50,559 bases of DNA from Sneathiella sp. GTDB lineage: Bacteria > Pseudomonadota > Alphaproteobacteria > Sneathiellales > Sneathiellaceae. Both the position numbers and the translations under genes were made by a program. Within the stretch, counting starts at the first letter, position 1. Every line of letters begins with the position of its first letter. The stretch covers positions 1-50,559 of the forward strand of contig PAKP01000038.1 in the NCBI GenBank assembly GCA_002706985.1, given 5' to 3'. Shown one piece after another: positions 1-6,381 of this stretch. Below the pieces are notes generated by a model. That model saw only the letters and a program-made list of their open reading frames with translations, made no database searches and had not been told where the DNA came from.

Positions 1-506
1 CCGCCGATGATGCGGCCTTCATCATGAAGAATGCGGGCAAGGTCATCATCGTGCCGGGCTACGGCCTGGCGGTGGCGCAGGCCCAGCATGTGCTGCGTGA
101 GATGGTCGATCTCCTGAAGGAAGAGGGGGTCGAGGTTGTCTATGCCATTCACCCGGTGGCGGGCCGCATGCCAGGCCATATGAATGTGCTGCTGGCCGAG
201 GCGCAGGTCCCCTATGACGAGGTGTTCGAGCTGGAGGAAATCAACTCCGACTTCTCCGGCGCCGATGTGGCGCTGGTGGTGGGCGCGAACGACGTGACCA
301 ACCCTGCCGCCCGCGACGACCCGTCCAGCCCGATCTTCGGCATGCCGATCCTCGATGTGGACAAGGCGCGCACGGTGCTGTTCGTGAAACGCTCCATGTC
401 GTCCGGCTATGCCGGGATCGACAACGATCTCTTCTACAAGGACAACACCATGATGCTCCTCGCCGACGCCAAGAAAATGGTCGAGGATATCATCAAGGCG
501 ATCTAG
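1..506 (+). CDS. pntB: NAD(P) transhydrogenase subunit beta, C-terminal part (5' end outside window)
   Basis: This is the cytoplasmic NADP(H)-binding domain III of the proton-translocating transhydrogenase, which couples hydride transfer from NADH to NADP+ with proton entry. The frame is open from base 3, so the gene starts upstream of the window. Visible signatures are the nucleotide-binding loop [11 protein letters not shown], then [34 protein letters not shown] and [10 protein letters not shown], in the usual order for PntB and ending a few residues after KMVEDI. The membrane part and the partner subunits pntAA/pntAB must lie upstream. The stop is TAG at 504-506, followed by a strong terminator. 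Identification is firm. Only the last ~168 codons are visible. Confidence 0.97.
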   Translation, partial: ADDAAFIMKNAGKVIIVPGYGLAVAQAQHVLREMVDLLKEEGVEVVYAIHPVAGRMPGHMNVLLAEAQVPYDEVFELEEINSDFSGADVALVVGANDVTNPAARDDPSSPIFGMPILDVDKARTVLFVKRSMSSGYAGIDNDLFYKDNTMMLLADAKKMVEDIIKAI

Positions 507-527
507 CTCGTCATACAGAGCCAAAAC

Positions 528-559
528 AAAAGCCGCTGATGAAAATCAGCGGCTTTTTT
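528..559 (+). terminator. Rho-independent terminator of the pnt operon
   Basis: Arms AGCCGCTGAT (531-540) and ATCAGCGGCT (545-554) form a perfect 10-bp stem with a GAAA loop, followed by a T-run. Flanking A/T pairs lengthen the stem. It separates pntB from the AT-rich RT locus. Confidence 0.93.
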
Positions 560-588
560 GTTGACGTTAAGAAAAATTAAGAGACCCC

Positions 589-617
589 TTGTATTTGTAA
601 CCTATACCTACCATATG
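589..617 (+). promoter_or_regulatory. Possible promoter of the RT leader
   Basis: TTGTAT (589-594), 17-bp spacer, CATATG (612-617). This is a moderate sigma70-type match. It lies just after the pnt terminator, where a promoter for a leader RNA plus RT transcript would be expected. A second weak candidate is TTGTAG (789-794), N16, TACTAT (811-816), inside the leader. Confidence 0.3.
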
Positions 618-638
618 TTGTGTGCTCAATGGAATCGG

Positions 639-767
639 CTACTGAGTCTGACTGTCGAGATTGTCAAGTACAATATTGATCACATCCTCGATGATGCCTT
701 CCGGCGTCAGCGCGGCTTGAATTAATCTGTATAAGATAATGAGCATCGCTCGTTCCTTGTCGGTCAT
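639..767 (-). CDS. 42-codon ORF antisense to the RT leader (uncertain)
   Basis: ATG to TAG encodes 42 residues beginning MTDKERAMLIILYRLIQ and ending DSQTQ. The residue pattern looks protein-like: two amphipathic helices separated by LTPEG. The frame stays open upstream of the ATG until a TAG next to the second direct-repeat copy (808-821). No good Shine-Dalgarno precedes the ATG. It may be a small gene convergent with pntB, chance, or a coding piece revealed only after reverse transcription of the leader. It is too short for routine gene callers. Confidence 0.3.
   Translation of the reverse strand: MTDKERAMLIILYRLIQAALTPEGIIEDVINIVLDNLDSQTQ
666..681 (+). repeat. Direct repeat copy 1 in the RT leader
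   Basis: AAGTACAATATTGATC. It matches 808-821 apart from two extra bases (AA). The copies start 142 nt apart, or 140 nt apart aligned at their right ends. They bracket the segment holding most of the antisense 42-codon ORF. Confidence 0.6.
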
Positions 768-807
768 AATAATATACCGCAATGCGTTTTGTAGTCCCGC
801 GTTGGCT

Positions 808-821
808 AAGTACTATTGATC
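808..821 (+). repeat. Direct repeat copy 2 in the RT leader
   Basis: AAGTACTATTGATC, a copy of 666-681 lacking two bases. Its GATC overlaps ATCGAG (819-824), which can pair with CTCGAT at 687-692, so both repeat copies sit next to potential stem elements. Confidence 0.6.
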
Positions 822-938
822 GAGAATGGTAGCGGTTAGTTGGCGGAATGCGGCGTGCCTTCGGGAGGCGTCTAGTTTATTAACTAGGATTCCGGGACAG
901 AATTAGTCTCCCGAAGTTTGCAATTTGAGGAGGGGGAA

Positions 939-2207
939 TTGGAGCAGGAATGGTTCAGGAAAAGGACGTATAAGCATTTCGATCGTCCAGTAAATTCTAT
1001 ATTTGTAGAAAATACTATTGATCCAAGCTTTGTTTCTACTCATTCATTTGCGCCACTTATTCAATTCAATAAAGTTACAAAAAAATACAAACTGTGCGCG
1101 GTAGAAAGAAAGCGTAAAGTTGTTAAGAAGTCGCGTGCAATTATGTATGCATCACATAAAGATGCATGTATTTTGTCTTACTATTCCTCCTTACTGGGGA
1201 ATCTTCTCAACAATTACTACTATGAAAATGATTTGGACGAGAACGTTATTGCTTATCGTTCATTGGGGAGAAGTAACTACGATTTTTCCGCCAAAGCATA
1301 TAACTTCGCTATGCTAGAGTCACCGGTTTCTGTTCTTGCTTTTGATGTCTCAGGTTTTTTTGATAACCTTGATCATAAGTTGTTAAAATCAAAGCTAAAA
1401 CGAATACTAAATATGGATGAGCTACCTAAAGATTGGTACGCCATATATAAGTTTGTGACAAAATTTCACTACGTAAAAAAAGACGAACTGAAGTTAATTC
1501 CGGCCTTTTTAAAATCTCTAGATACACCCGGTGTCGAGCCAATTGCTACCGTGGCTGAACTAAAAAGAGAAAAAATAAACTTTTATCCAAACCCCACTCA
1601 TGGAAGAGGTATCCCACAAGGCACTCCAATAAGTGCTACGCTTTCAAATTTATACTTGATGGCTTTTGATAAAGAAATTAAGGACTTTTGCGTATCTATT
1701 GGTGCTTTTTATCAACGTTATTCGGATGATATTTTGGTAATTTGCTCTCCTGAGCGAGAGGGCGAGGTTTCTAAGAAGATAAAATATTTAATGGATAGAG
1801 AAAAGCTTTCTTTAAATGAAGAAAAAACGGAAATCAGGACTTTTGATAAAAATAAAAGAGAATTTACCCCTTCCGATTTGTCCCAATACCTAGGGTTTTC
1901 GTTTGGATATAACGATGTTTTTATTCGACAATCCTCCATGGCCCGACAATGGCGAAAGATGCGCAAGTCGATTCAAAGAACTAAACGTTATGCAGAAATA
2001 AATATTCAGAGTGGCAAATCAAACAAAGTTTATACAAAGAAGTTGCGGCGGAAATTTTCGCCTTTGCAATATAGAAATTTTTCTTCTTATGCTCGACGGG
2101 GAGCACACGCATTTAATTCTCGTAGTATACTCAAACAGACACGACGTCTTGAAAGAGCATTTGAAATGGAATTGCAGAAAATAAAATCAGATCTTGAAAA
2201 GCCTTAA
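939..2207 (+). CDS. Lone defence-type (UG/DRT-like) reverse transcriptase
   Basis: An RNA-directed DNA polymerase of about 422 residues with no second domain. Motif A is FDVSGFFDNLDH, motif B is RGIPQGTPISATLSNLYL, and motif C is RYSDDILVI with both catalytic aspartates. Motif D (LNEEKTEI) and the E region (QYLGFSF) follow, then a basic C-terminal ~100 residues. There is no maturase or HNH domain of group II intron RTs, and I see no retron-like layout. The frame opens at TTG 918, but TTG 939 has GAGGAGGGGG just upstream and is the better start. The gene is much more AT-rich than its neighbours and sits between a terminator and a host lipoprotein gene, so it was probably acquired. Size and the long structured leader best fit DRT2; DRT9 or an unnamed UG group remain possible. 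A role in phage defence is inferred. Confidence 0.85.
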   Translation: MEQEWFRKRTYKHFDRPVNSIFVENTIDPSFVSTHSFAPLIQFNKVTKKYKLCAVERKRKVVKKSRAIMYASHKDACILSYYSSLLGNLLNNYYYENDLDENVIAYRSLGRSNYDFSAKAYNFAMLESPVSVLAFDVSGFFDNLDHKLLKSKLKRILNMDELPKDWYAIYKFVTKFHYVKKDELKLIPAFLKSLDTPGVEPIATVAELKREKINFYPNPTHGRGIPQGTPISATLSNLYLMAFDKEIKDFCVSIGAFYQRYSDDILVICSPEREGEVSKKIKYLMDREKLSLNEEKTEIRTFDKNKREFTPSDLSQYLGFSFGYNDVFIRQSSMARQWRKMRKSIQRTKRYAEINIQSGKSNKVYTKKLRRKFSPLQYRNFSSYARRGAHAFNSRSILKQTRRLERAFEMELQKIKSDLEKP

Positions 2208-2223
2208 CTCCAACGCTTTTTTT
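2197..2223 (+). terminator. Weak terminator overlapping the RT stop codon
   Basis: AAAAGC (2197-2202) and GCTTTT (2215-2220) form a 6-bp stem with a 12-nt loop containing the TAA, followed by a T7 run. The stem is short, so termination may be partial. Confidence 0.4.
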
Positions 2224-2295
2224 GTGATACGGCGCACTTGATCCTTCCGTGGAAAAGCTCATTTCCATGAGGTGGGTTATGGAAGGAGTGTGGCG

Positions 2296-2412
2296 ATGCG
2301 CATTTTACTGATCGGGGCGGCGCTGTTCCTGCTCGCGGCCTGTCAGACGACGACGGCGGAGCAGGACCCGAACCTGATGTGCTGCACCTGGGGCAATAAC
2401 CAGCACCCCTAA
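2296..2412 (+). CDS. Small lipoprotein, 38 aa
   Basis: An ATG preceded by GGAAGGAGTG opens a 38-residue ORF. It has a hydrophobic signal segment (ILLIGAALFLLAAC), a lipobox LAAC with Cys at residue 15, then QTTTAEQDPNLMCC and a short Trp/Asn/His-containing end. After lipidation the mature peptide would be only ~24 residues, anchored to a membrane, with a Cys pair (MCC). Alphaproteobacteria carry many such mini-lipoproteins of unknown role. Base composition is host-like, unlike the RT upstream. The strong ribosome-binding site and clear lipobox make it a likely real gene. Function unknown. Confidence 0.7.
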   Translation: MRILLIGAALFLLAACQTTTAEQDPNLMCCTWGNNQHP

Positions 2413-2428
2413 GGGTGCCGGCTCGCGC

Positions 2429-3046
2429 TCAGTAAAGATTTTCCTTATAGGCAACTTCGAGATAGGCGTCGGACTGTTCCGCGTCCATCCCGGCGATCTG
2501 ATCGGCGAGCACTTGACCGAGTGTCGGGAAGACGTTGCGCTCGACCTGCGTCTCCGGGTCCCAGAGCTTCGAGCGGATCAGCGCCTTCGCGCAATGCATA
2601 TAGGCCGAGGTGACCTTTATCAGCAGCACCGAGCGCGGCAGCTTGCCATCGACGGCGTGGGCCTTCATCAGCTCCGGATCGGTGCTGATCGTCGCCGTGC
2701 CGTTGATGCGCAGGGTCTCGTTGATCCCCGGCACCAGAAAGATCATGCCGACGGCAGGATTACGGAGGATGTTGATCAGGCTGTCGAGGCGGTTGTTGCC
2801 CGGCCGGTCGGGAAGGGCGAGGGTGTTATCGTCCAGCACCGTCACGAAACCCGGCGCATCGCCCCGCGGGGAGGCATCGGCCGTGCCGTCGCCGCCATCG
2901 GTGCTGAGCACGAGGAAGGGGGAGAGCGCGATGAAGTGACGGCAATGCTTGTCGAGCCGGGGAAGCTCCTTCTGCACGGCGCGTTCCGCCGGTTGCTTGT
3001 AGACGCTGTACAGCTCGTCAAAGGTGGTGATGCTGTGCTCACTCAT
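2429..3046 (-). CDS. Pyridoxamine 5'-phosphate oxidase-like FMN-binding protein
   Basis: A 205-residue protein with the split-barrel FMN-binding fold of the PNPOx-like group, close to the MSMEG_1061-type subfamily. Typical stretches are FIALSPFLVLSTDGGDGTADASPRGD, GFVTVLDDNTLALPDRPGNNRLDSL, then NILRNPAVGMIFLVPGINETLRINGTATI. The last resembles the flavin and dimer-interface region of these proteins. It is likely a cytosolic flavin- or F420-type oxidoreductase of unknown substrate, not vitamin B6 synthesis itself. The start ATG has GGGAGAAG a few bases upstream. It is divergent from the cytochrome b561 gene. Confidence 0.85.
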   Translation of the reverse strand: MSEHSITTFDELYSVYKQPAERAVQKELPRLDKHCRHFIALSPFLVLSTDGGDGTADASPRGDAPGFVTVLDDNTLALPDRPGNNRLDSLINILRNPAVGMIFLVPGINETLRINGTATISTDPELMKAHAVDGKLPRSVLLIKVTSAYMHCAKALIRSKLWDPETQVERNVFPTLGQVLADQIAGMDAEQSDAYLEVAYKENLY

Positions 3047-3128
3047 TGTTCTTCTCCCGCTATTTCCGTGTCCGGGACAGGATCGCCCGGGCGCCTTTCT
3101 TTGTACAGAAATCTTTGCGCAGGATCAA

Positions 3129-3156
3129 TTGCGGCAAGTCGGGAATGGGGTATAGT
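3129..3156 (+). promoter_or_regulatory. Promoter of the cytochrome b561 gene
   Basis: TTGCGG (3129-3134), 16-bp spacer, TATAGT (3151-3156), about 37 bases before the GTG start. Good sigma70-type match in the divergent intergenic region. Confidence 0.5.
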
Positions 3157-3192
3157 CGGGCGATATTCTGTCTCAATGAGGAGGCCTTGCCC

Positions 3193-3783
3193 GTGTTTTA
3201 TGACCGCTTCAGTCGTCTGCTGCATCTTCTCTTCGCCGTTGGCATCACCGCGCAGCTGCTGGTCAGCAATGTGATGGAGGAACCGGATGACGGCTATCCC
3301 GGGGATTTCTTCTACGAGATACATGAGCGGATCGGCATCAGCATCTTGGCGCTGCTGGTGATCTACTGGCTCTGGTCGCTGGTGCGCCGGGGGCCGCTCA
3401 GGCTCGGGCATCTGTTCCCGTGGCTGAGCGCGGCCGGGCGGCGGGCGCTGATCGAGGATATCCGCCGCTATATATCCGCGATCCTGACCGTGACCCTGCC
3501 CGGCACGAAGGAGCCGAGCCCGCTCGCCGGGGCGATCCAGGGTCTCGGGCTGCTGGTCGCCACGGGCATGGCCGCGTCCGGCTCGATGATTTTCTTTTTC
3601 GCGCCGGAGACGGGGGAACTGCGCGGCGCACTCCATGAGGTTGAGGATATCCATGAAGCCCTCGCCGTGCTGATGTGGACCTATCTCGCGCTGCATGTCG
3701 GCGCGGCGCTCCTGCATGAGATTTTCGGCCAGCGTATCTTCTTTCAGATGTTCAGCTTCCGCAAAAAAAAGCCGGACAGCTGA
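3193..3783 (+). CDS. Cytochrome b561-type membrane protein
   Basis: A four-helix membrane cytochrome b of about 196 residues. It would carry electrons between a quinone or a partner redox protein and heme b. It begins FYDRFSRLLHLLFAVGITAQLL, with a His in helix 1, then has EIHERIGISILALLVIYWLWSLVRRGP in helix 2, GLGLLVATGMAASGSMIFFF in helix 3 and IHEALAVLMWTYLALHVGAALLHE in helix 4. The His residues in helices 1, 2 and 4 are the expected heme ligands. I chose GTG 3193 because GAGGAGG lies 8 bases upstream. The open frame extends further upstream but without membrane-protein character. It converges with the chemoreceptor gene through a shared terminator. Confidence 0.87.
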   Translation: MFYDRFSRLLHLLFAVGITAQLLVSNVMEEPDDGYPGDFFYEIHERIGISILALLVIYWLWSLVRRGPLRLGHLFPWLSAAGRRALIEDIRRYISAILTVTLPGTKEPSPLAGAIQGLGLLVATGMAASGSMIFFFAPETGELRGALHEVEDIHEALAVLMWTYLALHVGAALLHEIFGQRIFFQMFSFRKKKPDS

Positions 3784-3797
3784 ACTGCCCGGCTTTT
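3767..3797. terminator. Bidirectional terminator
   Basis: AAAAGCCGG (3767-3775) pairs with CCGGCTTTT (3789-3797), with CAG/CTG pairing inside. It gives a T-run on both strands and overlaps the b561 stop. It serves both b561 (+) and the chemoreceptor (-). Confidence 0.85.
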
Positions 3798-3816
3798 CCC
3801 GCTCCCGGCGGTCTGG

Positions 3817-5592
3817 CTAGCTGGCCATGGATCGGATATCGGTAAGGACGGCGGCGACTTCCTCGCGCAGCTTGGCGGAGAATTCCGTCAGTTCCCCGAC
3901 GGAGTCCAGAAGCTGGTTTGCGGAACTGCCGGAGGCGGCCGCCATGTTGGAAACATCGGTGACCGAGCGGGAAACCTCCCCGGTGCTGGCCGAGGCCTGC
4001 TGCACATTGCGGGTGATTTCCAGCGTTGCCGAATTCTGTTCCTCCAGCGCCGTGGCCATGACCTGAACCGTCTCGTTGATGCGGACGATCATTTCCTCGA
4101 TCCGCTTGACTGCTTCGACCGCCTCGGTGGTGGCCGTCTGCATACCGTCGATCTGGCTGGTGATCTGTTCCGTCGCATTGGTGGTCTGGGCGGCCAGGCC
4201 CTTGACCTCGGAGGCGACGACGGCGAAGCCCTTGCCGGCCTCTCCGGCGCGGGCGGCCTCGATCGTGGCGTTCAGCGCCAGCAGGTTCGTCTGGCTGGCG
4301 ATATTGTTGATCAGCTCGATGACATTGCCGATCTCGCCGGCGGAGACCGCCAGCTTGCCGACCACTTCATCGGTTGATTCCGCGACGTCCATCGTTTCCT
4401 TCGACAGCTTGGCGGAGACATCCACCTGGCGGGCGATTTCCTGCAAGGAGGCGGAAAGCTCCTCGGCGGCGGAGGCGACCCCGCTGACATTGCCCGCGGC
4501 CTGTTCAGAGGCGGCGGCGATGGAGGTGGAGTGACGGTCCGTGTCGGCGGCGCTTGTCACCATGCTCCTTGCCTTTTCCTCCATGGTCGCGGCGGCGCCG
4601 GAAATCTGCTGGGCGACCGCATTGACGGAGGTTTCGAGTTTCTGGGCGATGGCCTGGGCGAAGCTGATCCGCTCGGCCGTGGATTTGTCGGCCGCTTCCT
4701 GATCGCGGCGTTTTTCCTCCTCGGCGCGCTGCATCTCGGCCTGGCGGCGGCTTTCCGCCTCGGCGGCCTTCTCCTCGGCATCCTTTTCGCGCTGGATTTC
4801 AAGGGCCTTGACCTTTTCCGCATTGGCCTGGAAGACCTGCACGGCGCGGGACATATCGCCGACATCATCCTTGCGGTCGAGCCCGACGATGGTGATGTCC
4901 TGCTGGCCGTTGGCAAGCGAGGTCATGGCTCCTGTCAGCTGGCTCAGCGGCTTGCCGATAAAGCGGTTCAGAAGGAAGCCGGTGAGCAGCATGATACCGA
5001 ACAGCGCCGCCCCGGTCAGCAGCAGTTGCTGCATCAGGTTGGCGGACAGCCTGTCATTCAGCCGGTTTAGGCTCCAGGCGACGGCGGCATAGCCGACAAG
5101 CTCATCCTTGGGGGTGACAACGGGGGTCAGAACAATCTGGTGCATGCCGGTCATTTCGGAATAGGCGGCATTATCGCCCAGCCCTTCCTTGAGGCGGGCG
5201 AAGTCACCGGCGATGTCGACGGTCGGCAGGCTGTCCGACTTATATTCAGTGACGACATTGCCATCGCTATCGAAGGTGACGATATCGGCAAGGACACTGT
5301 CCTCATTGCCGACCAGCTCATGATAGACTTCAGCGATTTTATCGGGCTTTTTCCATTTGAGCGCCCCGGAGAGCTGCTCGGCCATCAGGTTGGTGATGGT
5401 CAGGTTGTTGGAAATCGCCAGATTCTCAAGGTCCTGACGCTGGTTCTGCAGCCCCAGGAACACGAGAAGCGAGAGACCCATCAGGGTCGTGGCGAAAACG
5501 ACAAGAAGAATTTTACGGCTTACGGTCAGCTTGACCGCGGCTTTCTTTTTGTCAACTTCGGTGTCCATGGTCGTCGGGGTCTCAACGCTCAT
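3817..5592 (-). CDS. Methyl-accepting chemotaxis protein
   Basis: A 591-residue transmembrane chemoreceptor that signals to CheW/CheA. It has a short cytoplasmic N-terminus, TM1 near residues 27-47, a ~140-residue periplasmic ligand domain and TM2 near 187-208 ([19 protein letters not shown]). Then come a HAMP domain and a Lys/Glu/Ala-rich coiled coil ([20 protein letters not shown]). The signalling hairpin tip reads [43 protein letters not shown]. No CheW-binding pentapeptide is seen at the C-terminus. It follows the secreted sensor gene on the same strand with a 48-bp gap, so the two are probably co-transcribed. The ligand is unknown. Confidence 0.95.
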   Translation of the reverse strand: MSVETPTTMDTEVDKKKAAVKLTVSRKILLVVFATTLMGLSLLVFLGLQNQRQDLENLAISNNLTITNLMAEQLSGALKWKKPDKIAEVYHELVGNEDSVLADIVTFDSDGNVVTEYKSDSLPTVDIAGDFARLKEGLGDNAAYSEMTGMHQIVLTPVVTPKDELVGYAAVAWSLNRLNDRLSANLMQQLLLTGAALFGIMLLTGFLLNRFIGKPLSQLTGAMTSLANGQQDITIVGLDRKDDVGDMSRAVQVFQANAEKVKALEIQREKDAEEKAAEAESRRQAEMQRAEEEKRRDQEAADKSTAERISFAQAIAQKLETSVNAVAQQISGAAATMEEKARSMVTSAADTDRHSTSIAAASEQAAGNVSGVASAAEELSASLQEIARQVDVSAKLSKETMDVAESTDEVVGKLAVSAGEIGNVIELINNIASQTNLLALNATIEAARAGEAGKGFAVVASEVKGLAAQTTNATEQITSQIDGMQTATTEAVEAVKRIEEMIVRINETVQVMATALEEQNSATLEITRNVQQASASTGEVSRSVTDVSNMAAASGSSANQLLDSVGELTEFSAKLREEVAAVLTDIRSMAS

Positions 5593-5640
5593 CTTGTTTT
5601 TATTCCTTTGATAGTGCCTGAAAAGGAGAAATGCGGAGGC

Positions 5641-6225
5641 CTATTCCAGCATTTCCACATTGACGCCGATGGTGACGGCCCCGATCGGCTGATTGGTGTC
5701 AGGATCGACAACGGCGAGGCTGACCTGCGACTGGTAGGTCTGGGAGGAATCGTCGAACTCAACTTCGTCGATCAGGACGGCGGACGGGCCAACGCCATAG
5801 GTCTTCTGCCATTTTGCCTCGTCGCCCTGCCAGTAGTCGGAGGTGACGTCGCTCTGGCCGACATTCAGGCCCTTCATGTCCATCACAAAGATCTCGGTAT
5901 AGAGACCCTGGGCGTTGTTCTTCACATCCTTGAGGTACGCGGAAAGGCTATTGCCGAGGACGGAATTGATCATGCTCTGGTCACCGCCGGCAGTTTCGGC
6001 GCGCCATTTCTTGTCCTGGCTGTCGATGTCGCTCTGGCTGAGGTTGGCGGATTTCTTGTTCTGTTCTTTGACGGCGGCGACAACCTGTTCGCTCTGTGTC
6101 CAGTTGCGCATGTCGCTGTCGACCATCTTCTGGATGGCGTCGGTATAGTCATTGGCGGCGGCGGTCGATGCCAGTCCGGCAAATGCCGCGATTGCGACAA
6201 AAGAGGAAACTGCCTTACGGATCAT
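5641..6225 (-). CDS. Secreted PDC/Cache-type sensor protein
   Basis: A 194-residue exported protein. The first 24 residues form a signal peptide (RKAVSSFVAIAAFAGLASTAAAND), and there is no further membrane segment. The mature part resembles a PDC/Cache sensor fold: IFVMDMKGLNVGQSDVTSDYWQGDEAKWQKTY, then IDEVEFDDSSQTYQSQVSLAVVDPDTNQPIGAVTIGVNVE. Cache domains normally sit inside receptors; here it is a free periplasmic protein encoded just before a chemoreceptor. The simplest reading is that it presents a ligand to that receptor or acts as its detachable sensor. That partnership is inferred from the operon layout. The start has the common GGAGTAACACC leader. Confidence 0.75.
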   Translation of the reverse strand: MIRKAVSSFVAIAAFAGLASTAAANDYTDAIQKMVDSDMRNWTQSEQVVAAVKEQNKKSANLSQSDIDSQDKKWRAETAGGDQSMINSVLGNSLSAYLKDVKNNAQGLYTEIFVMDMKGLNVGQSDVTSDYWQGDEAKWQKTYGVGPSAVLIDEVEFDDSSQTYQSQVSLAVVDPDTNQPIGAVTIGVNVEMLE

Positions 6226-6381
6226 GGTGTTACTCCAATATTATAAATAATATTCAATAAAAGTCTGTATTCCCGGGTCGATATTTTTGATTTCTCATCC
6301 CTGAAAGTATTTCGAGAATACGGGAGAAACTCTTTATTTATGGTTAATCAGCGGACGCGGTGCGGGCAGTGACGCGGCTTG

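Larger units (their letters stand above)
600..917 (+). ncRNA. Candidate structured leader / template RNA of the reverse transcriptase
   Basis: About 380 nt separate the pnt terminator from the RT start. All three forward frames are full of stops here, so the leader is not coding on this strand. Inverted repeats are dense. TCGAG (655-659) pairs with CTCGA (687-691), enclosing the hairpin ATTGT-CAAGT-ACAAT (660-674). ATGCC-TTCC-GGCGT and GAGC-ATC-GCTC form small hairpins. ACCGC (776-780) can pair with GCGGT (832-836). TTCGGGAG (860-867) pairs with CTCCCGAA (908-915), closing a junction that holds CTAGTT-TATT-AACTAG (872-887). CTCGAT (687-692) could instead pair with ATCGAG (819-824), giving an alternative fold. 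Lone defence RTs such as DRT2 and DRT9 use an upstream ncRNA as template. The RNA ends are unknown, and the assignment rests on layout and visible pairing. Confidence 0.4.

Noticed and set aside
674..814. An endless ORF (neo-like) from the RT leader using the direct repeats as they stand
   Set aside because: Joining at the repeats gives 140- or 142-nt units. Neither is a multiple of three, and both meet stops within one to three units. Only an unobserved 141-nt or otherwise shifted jump would keep a frame open.
939..2207. Group II intron or retron RT
   Set aside because: No maturase/HNH domain, no intron domain V-like hairpin noticed, and no msr-msd-like layout directly before the RT that I can support.
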